Of a stretch of 5,399 nt of DNA, positions 1 to 5,395 are shown in pieces. Each line of letters starts with the position of its first letter. The stretch's first letter is position 1. A model generated the notes under the pieces. The model saw only the letters and a program-made list of their open reading frames with translations, was not told where the DNA came from and searched no databases. The stretch is from Cytophagales bacterium (lineage in GTDB: Bacteria; Bacteroidota; Bacteroidia; Cytophagales; JAAEPT01). The stretch spans positions 1 to 5,399 of the forward strand of contig WTJX01000019.1 of the NCBI GenBank assembly GCA_011524675.1, in the 5' to 3' direction. The position numbers and the translations under genes were made by a program.

Positions 1-159
1 GTTGGAAATAGTGCTGTAAATATGAATGTCATACGAAAGATAGCTATCAATCTCCTTAATCAAGTGCCGGTTAAGAAAAGAAACCAAATTACCAAAGCTC
101 AAAAAAGGTATAAAGCGGCTCTCAATAATCAATTCAGGGGAAAAATTACTACAAATTAA
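1..159 (+). CDS. ISAs1-family-like transposase, C-terminal fragment
   Basis: An open frame runs from base 1 to a TAA at 157-159 and gives 52 residues; the start lies before the window. The segment NMNVIRKIAINLLNQ, followed by a lysine/arginine-rich stretch (VKKRNQITKAQKRYKAAL), matches what I know of the extreme C-terminus of ISAs1-type (H-repeat-associated) DDE transposases, where an N-x(4-5)-R-x-IALNLL helix precedes a basic tail. The catalytic residues would lie upstream and cannot be judged, so it is unknown whether the element is intact or active. There is no hairpin terminator between this gene and rpsP, so transcripts could run on into the ribosomal gene. Confidence 0.7.
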   Translation, partial: VGNSAVNMNVIRKIAINLLNQVPVKKRNQITKAQKRYKAALNNQFRGKITTN

Positions 160-160
160 T

Positions 161-174
161 ACACTATGCCCCTG
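161..174. repeat. Probable terminal inverted repeat (right end) of the IS
   Basis: The 14 bases ACACTATGCCCCTG lie directly after the transposase stop. Read on the minus strand they begin CAGGGGCAT, a plausible outer end for an ISAs1-type element. The call comes from position and appearance only, because the partner repeat is not in the window. Confidence 0.45.
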
Positions 175-215
175 CTTTAATTATCTTTTTCTGCTTTTAA
201 TTAAGTATTTTTTTA

Positions 216-223
216 TATCTTTG
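216..223 (+). promoter_or_regulatory. Candidate rpsP promoter, Bacteroidota-type -7 element
   Basis: TATCTTTG fits the Bacteroidota -7 consensus TAnnTTTG exactly. It lies 53 bases before the rpsP ATG, giving a predicted leader of about 45 nt. The matching -33 element is poor: the best option is TTTT at 195-198 with a 17-bp spacer. The whole promoter lies only 20-50 bp from the putative IS end. The leader also holds a tiny potential stem (TGGA/TCCA, 239-251), which I do not consider significant. Confidence 0.5.
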
Positions 224-276
224 CAGCCCTGTTTAAAGTGGACGGGATCCATAAACAAACATAATTTTATATTTAT

Positions 277-822
277 ATGGCAACTAAGATTAGATTAGCG
301 AGAAGAGGAAGAAAAAAATTAGCGATGTATGATGTCGTAGTGGCAGATTCTAAAGCTCCACGTGATGGTCGTTTCATCGAAAAGCTAGGTACGTACAATC
401 CTCATACAGACCCTGCAAGCATAGTGCTTGATACAGATAAAGCTTTTGACTGGGTGATGAAGGGTGCACAACCTACAGATACTGCTCGCTCTATTTTATC
501 TAAGAAAGGTGTTTTACTAAAAAAACACTTACAGATGGGCGTGAATAAAGGTGCTATCTCACAAGAAGACGCTGACAAAAAGTATGCTGCTTGGGTAGAA
601 GAAAAGGATGCAATGAATGCTAAATTTTCTGATGAGTTGAAGAAAAAAGCAGAAGCAGAAGCACAAGCTAGACTTGACGCGGAGAAAAAAGTAAGAGAAG
701 AAATGGAAAAGAAAGAAGCTGAGGCACTAGCAGCAGCTAAAGCGGCAGAGGATGCTGCCAAAGCAGAGGCTGAGGCTACAGTAGAAGAGGAAGCTCCTGC
801 TGCAGAAGAAAGTGCAGAGTAG
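277..822 (+). CDS. rpsP: 30S ribosomal protein bS16, C-terminally extended
   Basis: This encodes bS16, a small-subunit protein that binds 16S rRNA early in 30S assembly. The core is clear in residues 1 to about 82: MATKIRLARRGRKK, then YDVVVADSKAPRDGRFIEKLGTYNP, then a DTDKAFDWVMKGAQPTDTARSILSKKGVL region, split here only to mark its parts. The E. coli protein is about 82 residues and this one is 181. The extra length is a linker (about 83-115) and a highly charged Ala/Glu/Lys tail (about 116-181) predicted to be helical or coiled-coil, ending in an acidic EEEAPAAEESAE stretch. Such extensions are common in Bacteroidota. The ATG at 277 begins the conserved MATKIRLAR start. The bases before it are A/T-rich with no Shine-Dalgarno, as usual in the phylum. 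The gene is followed by its own strong terminator. Confidence 0.97.
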   Translation: MATKIRLARRGRKKLAMYDVVVADSKAPRDGRFIEKLGTYNPHTDPASIVLDTDKAFDWVMKGAQPTDTARSILSKKGVLLKKHLQMGVNKGAISQEDADKKYAAWVEEKDAMNAKFSDELKKKAEAEAQARLDAEKKVREEMEKKEAEALAAAKAAEDAAKAEAEATVEEEAPAAEESAE

Positions 823-852
823 AGTTCTTTCTTTATAAAATAATATATTTCT

Positions 853-890
853 AAAAGCATCATGCAAACACATGATGCTTTTTTTGTTTT
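853..890 (+). terminator. Strong intrinsic terminator after rpsP
   Basis: A perfect 12-bp stem, AAAAGCATCATG (853-864) with CATGATGCTTTT (871-882), closes a 6-nt loop (CAAACA) and runs into a T-rich tract to about 890. It begins 31 bases after the rpsP stop. This is a textbook Rho-independent terminator and should separate rpsP transcripts from rimM at least in part. Confidence 0.92.
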
Positions 891-1017
891 ATATTAGGTT
901 GATGTCAAAGGTTAAAATGTGATAGGTGGTGTACTGAATGCTTACCTTTTTTCAACGTTAATAGAAAGCCTTCTAATACAATAAAATAAGAATACTTAAT
1001 CATATTCTAAATCAAAG

Positions 1018-1545
1018 ATGGATATAAACGATTGTTTTGAGCTAGGGCACATCGATAGGCCCAACGGATTGAAAGGAGTCATGAATGCTACTATCGAATC
1101 TGATGCCCCACAATATTACCAAAACCTAGATAGCGTATTTATTCTTCAAAATAACTCTTTAGTGCCTCACTTTATAGAAGAGCTAACAATAGATGGAAAG
1201 GGAAAATCCAAAATTAAACTAGAAGACATTGATACCGTAGAGCTAGCAGAAACTTACCGTAGTGCAAAACTCTTTTTACCTCTCGAAATGCTTCCTTCTT
1301 TAGAAGAGGGTGCTTTTTATTATCATGATATTGTAGGTTATAAGGTAGAAGACCTTAGCTTGGGTATGTTGGGCATAGTAAATACGGTATATGCCATGTC
1401 TGCCAATGACTTACTTTCTATGCAATATCACAATAAAGAGGTACTTATCCCTGTAAACCTCATCGTAGAAGCTAAGCCTGAGGACAAAAGGGTCATTGTT
1501 GACTTACCAGATGGTTTGTTGTCTATCTATTTAGAAGATCAATAA
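1018..1545 (+). CDS. rimM: Ribosome maturation factor RimM
   Basis: RimM is a cytoplasmic 30S assembly factor that binds uS19 and helps mature the 16S 3' (head) domain. The 175-residue length fits the family. The N-terminal RimM beta-barrel spans about residues 5-92 and carries the LGHIDRPNGLKG motif, a variant of the usual G-x-I-x-x-x-H-G-x-x-G with Asn in place of the His. It ends at the typical RSAKLFLPLEMLP transition. A PRC-barrel domain follows (about 95-172), with FYYHDIVGYKV, SANDLLSMQ, VLIPVN and the VDLPDGLL end motif. The ATG at 1018 is the only good start before the conserved FELGHI; its upstream region is A/T-rich with no Shine-Dalgarno. trmD follows after 14 bases, so the two are very likely co-transcribed. 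I found no convincing promoter in the 127 bases after the rpsP terminator; TACCTTTT at 943-950 is a weak -7 candidate. Confidence 0.95.
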   Translation: MDINDCFELGHIDRPNGLKGVMNATIESDAPQYYQNLDSVFILQNNSLVPHFIEELTIDGKGKSKIKLEDIDTVELAETYRSAKLFLPLEMLPSLEEGAFYYHDIVGYKVEDLSLGMLGIVNTVYAMSANDLLSMQYHNKEVLIPVNLIVEAKPEDKRVIVDLPDGLLSIYLEDQ

Positions 1546-1559
1546 TATAGTGAAATAGT

Positions 1560-2237
1560 ATGAGAATAGATATCATAAGCTGTTTACCAAAATTACTTCA
1601 TAGTCCTTTTGAACATTCTATCATGAAGCGTGCGCAAGAAAAAGGCTTGGCAGAAGTTGTTATTCATGATTTGAGAGATTATTCTGCTGACAAACATCAA
1701 AGAATAGATGATTATCAGTTTGGTGGTGGAGCAGGAATGGTGATGAGTATAGAACCGATAGATCGTTGTATTTCAAGCTTACAATCTCAAAGAAAATACG
1801 ACGCTATACTTTATATGACTCCCGACGGAGTTCCATTTGACCAAACTAAAGCGAATAGCTTTTCACTTTTAGAGAATATTATTATCCTTTGTGGGCATTA
1901 TAAAGGTGTGGACGAGCGGGTAAGGGAGCACTTCATTACACATGAAATAAGTATCGGGGACTATGTGATCTCTGGCGGAGAGCTTGCGGCTTCGGTTGTA
2001 GCTGATGCTATCATACGCTTGATACCTAATGTGCTTAACGATGAAACCTCAGCTTTGACAGATTCTTTTCAAGATAATTTGTTAGCCCCTCCAGTATATA
2101 CTCGCCCATCAGAATATAAAGGATGGAAAGTACCAGAGGTACTACTTTCGGGCCATCAACAAAAAATTGATGAATGGAGGGAAGAGATGGCGCTCAAAAG
2201 AACAGAAAAAAGAAGAAGTGATCTTTTAAATCGTTAA
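1560..2237 (+). CDS. trmD: tRNA (guanine-N1)-methyltransferase TrmD
   Basis: TrmD transfers a methyl group from S-adenosylmethionine to N1 of G37 in tRNAs reading CUN, CCN and CGG codons, preventing +1 frameshifting. It acts as a cytoplasmic homodimer of the SPOUT (trefoil-knot) class. The family motifs are in order: DDYQFGGGAGMVM (50-62), the cofactor-pocket motif CGHYKGVDERV (111-121), the knot segment SIGDYVISGGEL (131-142), IIRLIPNVL (151-159), and LLAPPVYTRP (174-183) followed by VPEVLLSGHQ (191-200). R153 and D168 align with the catalytic Arg154 and Asp169 of the E. coli/Haemophilus enzymes. At 225 residues it is shorter than the roughly 250-residue proteobacterial form, mainly at the C-terminus, but it keeps the whole SAM domain and most of the tRNA-binding domain. 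It starts 14 bases after rimM and is probably the last gene of that transcript, because the next gene is convergent. rplS, frequent in this position elsewhere, is absent. Confidence 0.96.
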   Translation: MRIDIISCLPKLLHSPFEHSIMKRAQEKGLAEVVIHDLRDYSADKHQRIDDYQFGGGAGMVMSIEPIDRCISSLQSQRKYDAILYMTPDGVPFDQTKANSFSLLENIIILCGHYKGVDERVREHFITHEISIGDYVISGGELAASVVADAIIRLIPNVLNDETSALTDSFQDNLLAPPVYTRPSEYKGWKVPEVLLSGHQQKIDEWREEMALKRTEKRRSDLLNR

Positions 2238-2253
2238 AGTAACGAGTCGTGAA

Positions 2254-2282
2254 TATAGGATTAGAATAAATCTAACCCTATA
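2254..2282. terminator. Hairpin between convergent trmD and the minus-strand gene
   Basis: TATAGGATTAGA (2254-2265) and TCTAACCCTATA (2271-2282) pair over 12 positions around a 5-nt loop. In the plus transcript one position is an A-C mismatch; in the minus transcript the same position becomes a G-U wobble, so the stem is fully paired. No run of T follows on either strand. It may be a weak or bidirectional 3'-end structure for both genes, but it is not a classic intrinsic terminator. Confidence 0.45.
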
Positions 2283-2295
2283 AACCCTATACTCA

Positions 2296-3528
2296 TTATT
2301 TAGGAAGTTCTTTAGCGTATAAAATCTTGTGTTTTTGCCCGATGTTATTTGTTCCATTCACTGCAATAAAGATTTCATAACTATCTGGTATTTTTCCATT
2401 GAATCTTGCTTTTAATTCTTCGCTTACAGCAGCCGTAAAGAGGTGTTTGGTCATATATCCTCTGGACATTATGCCTCCTGAGAATAAAAATAAATAGTGT
2501 TTATCCTCTATTTTACTCTTTCGGATGTAATAGTATGAGTTGTATCTTGCCCTATCCCAAGGGTAAGATGTGGTATCTTTTCCTTGAACGATGGTAACGA
2601 TTCTTAGGTCTTCTACTAGGCTTACTGAAATTTCGGATTTACCGTTGTGATATGAAAAAGGAGAAAGCATTTGTTCCATATCTCCCGCTCCCAAGTCTCC
2701 AATGAAGATATAGTTTTTCTCTACTTCAGGTACTTCGTTGGCTAAATAATATTCACTTTCGATATTTCCTTGCAAAAAGGTATTTTGAAGTTTTAACCCT
2801 AAAAATACATTGACAGGATCTACATGACCAAAGCCTGCTAGCTCTACCTTTCTATCTGCCAAACGTGATCGAAGGTTTTCAAATAGAAATTTTGTACTTG
2901 GGATGGAACAATCACTATCTAGTATAAAGCGGTGTCTTTTTAACCTAAGGTCATATTCGTAATAAAAATCTCTATAGCCCACTGCTACATTGATTTTCTT
3001 TTGCTCTGAATTGAGAAAAGATTGAATGAAAAAGTTGTCTTCGATGTCTTTAAATACATTAGCCTTTGTAGTTTTTTGGATTTCCCCTCTGTTAGTCGAT
3101 AGTAAAGCAACAATGGTGATGAAAGAGATCAACAGTAAGAATGACAAAGCAGCGATAAGCCATTGACTTTTTGAAAATTGTAATTTACTTTTCTTTACCT
3201 CTTGTTTAGATAGTTTGACATTATATGCGCCTTTGGGAATACTCAGTCTTTGTGTTTCATCTTTACCTTCGGTGAGGTAAAATAATTGCATCTTTTTCCT
3301 AAGATTAAATAGGCGTGTTCGGATCACGGTATCTTTGTCAGAAGAACGTCCTGACTTGGAGTCCGATAGTAAATCAATTGCAATGGTTACTGATTTTAGT
3401 TTTATGCCTTTTTCTTCTTGCTCTATCAAGTATTTGAGCAATTCTATCAGATTAGGATGTTTTCTAAAAACTTCTGAGTTTTCAAGTACTTCAACAGACT
3501 TTAATTTATCGTTATAAGTGTTCTTCAA
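2296..3528 (-). CDS. Uncharacterised membrane protein: winged-helix-like N-domain, one TM helix, large C-domain; possible transmembrane regulator
   Basis: I do not recognise a named family. The 410 residues fall into three parts. Residues 11-108 resemble the winged-helix-like domain at the N-terminus of many uncharacterised acidobacterial and other regulators or TPR proteins: FRKHPNLIELLKYLIE, a G-x-x-LKSVTIAIDLL segment, DKDTVIRTRLFNLRKKM, and the closing RLSIPKGAYNV. Residues 123-144 (WLIAALSFLLLISFITIVALLS) form one strong transmembrane helix after a Lys-rich flank, so the N-domain should be cytoplasmic. Residues 146-410 would then be periplasmic, with one cysteine (C207), a segment NYIFIGDLGAGDMEQML (272-288) and an LFLFSGGIMSRGYMTKHL segment (346-363). 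The two segments recall the C-terminal regions of the same protein class. The layout is like ToxR/CadC, suggesting a one-component regulator; ligand and targets are unknown. The start is TTG at 3526-3528: no ATG lies upstream before the in-frame stop, and the next Met (residue 80) would remove the N-domain. A good promoter lies just upstream. Confidence 0.8.
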   Translation of the reverse strand: MKNTYNDKLKSVEVLENSEVFRKHPNLIELLKYLIEQEEKGIKLKSVTIAIDLLSDSKSGRSSDKDTVIRTRLFNLRKKMQLFYLTEGKDETQRLSIPKGAYNVKLSKQEVKKSKLQFSKSQWLIAALSFLLLISFITIVALLSTNRGEIQKTTKANVFKDIEDNFFIQSFLNSEQKKINVAVGYRDFYYEYDLRLKRHRFILDSDCSIPSTKFLFENLRSRLADRKVELAGFGHVDPVNVFLGLKLQNTFLQGNIESEYYLANEVPEVEKNYIFIGDLGAGDMEQMLSPFSYHNGKSEISVSLVEDLRIVTIVQGKDTTSYPWDRARYNSYYYIRKSKIEDKHYLFLFSGGIMSRGYMTKHLFTAAVSEELKARFNGKIPDSYEIFIAVNGTNNIGQKHKILYAKELPK

Positions 3529-3558
3529 ACTTTTTAAATTGGAGTATCAAAATATTTT

Positions 3559-3589
3559 CAAAGTTACTTAATGTATTATCAAAAACAAT
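3559..3589 (-). promoter_or_regulatory. Bacteroidota-type promoter of the minus-strand membrane protein gene
   Basis: On the minus strand, TAACTTTG (plus 3559-3566) matches the -7 consensus TAnnTTTG exactly. ATTG (plus 3586-3589) lies exactly 19 bp upstream and matches the -33 TTTG in three of four bases. Transcription would start near 3551-3554, leaving a leader of about 25 nt before the TTG start, which supports that start. The perfect palindrome AAAATATTTT (3549-3558) covers the predicted start site. Confidence 0.6.
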
Positions 3590-3677
3590 GACTACCTATG
3601 AGCATATTCAAATTTTTTATTGTGTGTTTGAAAAAGTACTCTTGTATTCGTGTTTTGGTTTGTTCTAGTTGAAAAGC

Positions 3678-3720
3678 TTTGACTGGTGAACGTTTGACTT
3701 TAGGTAGGTAGCTTGTCAAA
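3678..3720. repeat. Cluster of three TTTGAC motifs (two direct, one inverted)
   Basis: TTTGAC occurs at 3678-3683 and 3693-3698 on the plus strand, 15 bp apart start to start, and once inverted as GTCAAA at 3715-3720. The first two share TTTGACT. Clustered hexamers in a divergent promoter region could be binding sites for a winged-helix protein. They could equally be chance matches to the TTTG promoter element. Confidence 0.35.
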
Positions 3721-3805
3721 ATATATTATGAAAGGACAAAAGCTTAAGCTAGAAAAAGTGTATAGTGAAAAATCAAGAAAAGCCATAATATAATGTAACA
3801 TGTGG

Positions 3806-3837
3806 TTTACCTAATGTTTAACGAGGTTCTACCTTTA
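3806..3837 (+). promoter_or_regulatory. Weak candidate promoter for the aminopeptidase gene
   Basis: TTTA (3806-3809), a 20-bp spacer and TACCTTTA (3830-3837) resemble the TTTG-N19-TAnnTTTG promoter, with the final G replaced by A in both boxes. It would give a leader of about 65 nt. TACATTTA at 3882-3889 and TTTG-N19-TAGGTAGG at 3678-3708 are alternatives of similar weakness. Confidence 0.22.
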
Positions 3838-3910
3838 ACCTAAAATTTAAAACGTACATAATAGTTGCGTCCTTTACTATTTACATTTATATTTCCCCAA
3901 AATATATTTT

Positions 3911-5335
3911 ATGCAATTAGAAATAATAAATAAACCTCAACAATATAGTGCTGTGCTGTTACTAACCAGTGATATTCAGTCTATTAAAGAACAAAAAATA
4001 GTACCCACAAGCTTTTATGCTTACATAGAAAAATACATCTCAGAAGGTAAAAATACTTGTTTACTACTTCCTAGTGAAGAACAATTATGCGTAGTAGCTC
4101 TTGTATTAGAAGAGAAAAAAGATGGAGCTGCGTTGGTAGAGTCGTACAGAAGACTAGCGAGTAAAGCATTTGGATTATTGACAAAAGAAAAAGTAGCAGA
4201 TTTGGCTATCGTTGGAGACGTGGAAGCTCACTACTTATGCTCTTTTATAGAAGGCTTTTATCTATCTTCTTATCGTTTTGAAAAATATAAGAGTACAAGC
4301 ACTAAAGAGGTGATTGCTAGGGTTGGTGTACAAGAAGGTTTATACGAAAGTTTAGTACCTATAGTACATGTTTGTGAAGCTAACTTTGTCGCTAGAACAC
4401 TTGTAAACGAACCTGTTTGCTATTTGACAGCACCACAGCTATCTCAAGAGATACAAGTGTTATCCCAAACACATGGTTTCACGGTAGATATCCTAGAAAA
4501 GCAGCAAATAGAAGACTTGAAAATGGGTGGTTTATTAGCAGTGAATAAAGGGAGTGAAGTTCCACCTACTTTTAATATATTAGAGTGGAAAGCAGAAGAT
4601 GCTAAAAACTCACAACCTGTAGTTTTGGTGGGTAAAGGTGTAGTCTATGATACAGGAGGCTATGACCTTAAGACAGGTGGACATATGAGTCATATGAAAA
4701 TGGATATGGGGGGAGCTGCTGCGGTAGTAGGTACTGTATGTGCCTTAGCTAAGAATGAAGTTCCTATTCATGTGATAGGTTTGATACCAGCTACCGACAA
4801 TAGGATAGGGCCTAACGGACTGGTGAGTGATGATGTCATTAATATGTATGATGGCACTACTGTAGAAGTCAAAAATACCGATGCTGAAGGAAGATTGATT
4901 TTAGCCGATGCTTTGGCATATGCCAAAAAATATACGCCTGCATTAGTAATAGATTTAGCAACTTTGACAGGTGCGGCCATGCGTGTAACGAGTCATTATG
5001 GTACGGCTATGATGGGGAATGCATCTAAAGAAACTAAAGCAGAATTGATGAGTGCTGGTGAGAATGTACACGAAAGGTTGATTGAGTTTCCGTTTTGGGA
5101 AGAGTTTGAAGATGAAATAAAGTCTGACGTTGCAGATATTAAAAACTTGGGCAACCCTGCTGGTGGGGCTAGTACTGCGGGTAAGTTTTTGGAACATTTT
5201 ACCGATTATCCTTGGATACATTTAGATATCGCTGGCCCTGCTTTTGTAGAAAAACCATATCATTATCTCACCACAGGAGGTACAGGAGTAGGAGTGAGGT
5301 TACTTTATGATTTTTTGAGTAAGGGTAATTTCTAA
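3911..5335 (+). CDS. M17-family leucyl (cytosol) aminopeptidase
   Basis: This is a two-metal exopeptidase that removes N-terminal residues such as leucine from peptides. Family members are cytosolic hexamers that act in peptide turnover; no signal peptide is visible here. The 474 residues comprise a variable N-domain (1 to about 150) and a well-conserved catalytic domain. The expected residues all sit at a constant offset of 8 from bovine lens aminopeptidase. Metal ligands are K242 and D247 (in VGKGVVYDTGG), D265 (in MKMDMGGAAAV), and D324 and E326 (in NTDAEGRL). Catalytic residues are K254 and R328. The NEP motif (166-168), DLATLTGA (348-355) and HLDIAGPAF (437-445) are also typical. The protein is a little shorter than E. 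coli PepA (about 503), the difference lying in the N-domain. The ATG at 3911 follows an A/T-rich stretch with no Shine-Dalgarno. It appears to be a single-gene unit, with a large hairpin 8 bases after the stop. Confidence 0.95.
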   Translation: MQLEIINKPQQYSAVLLLTSDIQSIKEQKIVPTSFYAYIEKYISEGKNTCLLLPSEEQLCVVALVLEEKKDGAALVESYRRLASKAFGLLTKEKVADLAIVGDVEAHYLCSFIEGFYLSSYRFEKYKSTSTKEVIARVGVQEGLYESLVPIVHVCEANFVARTLVNEPVCYLTAPQLSQEIQVLSQTHGFTVDILEKQQIEDLKMGGLLAVNKGSEVPPTFNILEWKAEDAKNSQPVVLVGKGVVYDTGGYDLKTGGHMSHMKMDMGGAAAVVGTVCALAKNEVPIHVIGLIPATDNRIGPNGLVSDDVINMYDGTTVEVKNTDAEGRLILADALAYAKKYTPALVIDLATLTGAAMRVTSHYGTAMMGNASKETKAELMSAGENVHERLIEFPFWEEFEDEIKSDVADIKNLGNPAGGASTAGKFLEHFTDYPWIHLDIAGPAFVEKPYHYLTTGGTGVGVRLLYDFLSKGNF

Positions 5336-5342
5336 TTATTTT

Positions 5343-5395
5343 TACTTTACGAAGTAAGGGCTATCCGTAGAGAAACGCCCTAACTTCGTAAAGTA
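5343..5395. repeat. Long near-perfect inverted repeat after the aminopeptidase gene; REP-like element or terminator
   Basis: The arms TACTTTACGAAGTAAGGGC (5343-5361) and GCCCTAACTTCGTAAAGTA (5377-5395) pair at 18 of 19 positions around a 15-nt loop, TATCCGTAGAGAAAC. Each arm also contains its own small palindrome (ACTT-TACG-AAGT), so the DNA could fold as one long stem or as a branched structure. It begins 8 bases after the stop codon. No T-run follows within the 4 remaining bases of the window, so termination is possible but not shown. The GGGCTATCCG at the loop junction resembles intergenic palindromic repeats I recall from other Bacteroidota; that is recollection, not a search. Confidence 0.75.

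Larger units (their letters stand above)
1..174 (+). mobile_element. Right-hand end of an ISAs1-family-like insertion sequence (partial)
   Basis: The window opens inside a transposase reading frame that stops at 157-159. Fifteen bases later the sequence ATGCCCCTG (166-174) reads CAGGGGCAT on the minus strand, which looks like the outer tip of a terminal inverted repeat. I therefore place the IS boundary at about 174. ISAs1-family elements usually duplicate an 8-10 bp target, so roughly 175-184 would be one copy of that duplication. The left end lies outside the window, so neither the repeat pairing nor the duplication can be confirmed here. The family assignment rests on the transposase tail. 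Confidence 0.6.
3529..3910. other. Divergent intergenic region (382 bp)
   Basis: This stretch separates two divergent genes and contains no convincing coding sequence or known structured RNA that I can see. It holds the minus-strand promoter (3559-3589), an inverted pair TTCAAA (3607-3612)/TTTGAA (3627-3632), three TTTGAC motifs (3678-3720), the palindrome AGCTTAAGCT (3741-3750) and a weak candidate promoter for the aminopeptidase gene. A 21-codon ATG frame at 3728-3793 is probably chance. The length and motif content suggest regulation, but no known operator is recognisable. Confidence 0.6.

Noticed and set aside
239..251. Small stem TGGA-CGGGA-TCCA in the rpsP leader, as a possible autoregulatory site
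   Set aside because: Only four base pairs; expected by chance and without resemblance to a known ribosomal-protein leader motif.
640..800. Near-repetitive GCAGAAGC-type DNA inside rpsP that might be a tandem repeat
   Set aside because: The units are irregular and follow from the Ala/Glu/Lys codon content of the tail; no consistent period.
402..863. A 153-codon open frame on the minus strand opposite rpsP, rich in Ser/Ala
   Set aside because: It is the antisense image of the Ala/Glu/Lys-rich bS16 tail, overlaps the rpsP terminator, and has low-complexity composition with no recognisable domain.
891..1017. Possible small gene or ncRNA between the rpsP terminator and rimM
   Set aside because: No ATG frame of useful length (the ATG at 917 is followed at once by TGA), no stable hairpin and no clear promoter.
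3335..3517. A 60-codon plus-strand frame opposite the N-terminal part of the membrane protein gene
   Set aside because: It lies entirely opposite the better-supported minus-strand gene and shows no domain.
4768..5221. Two minus-strand open frames (4768-4980 and 4955-5221) opposite the aminopeptidase gene
   Set aside because: Both lie opposite the most conserved catalytic region of the M17 gene, which explains their openness.
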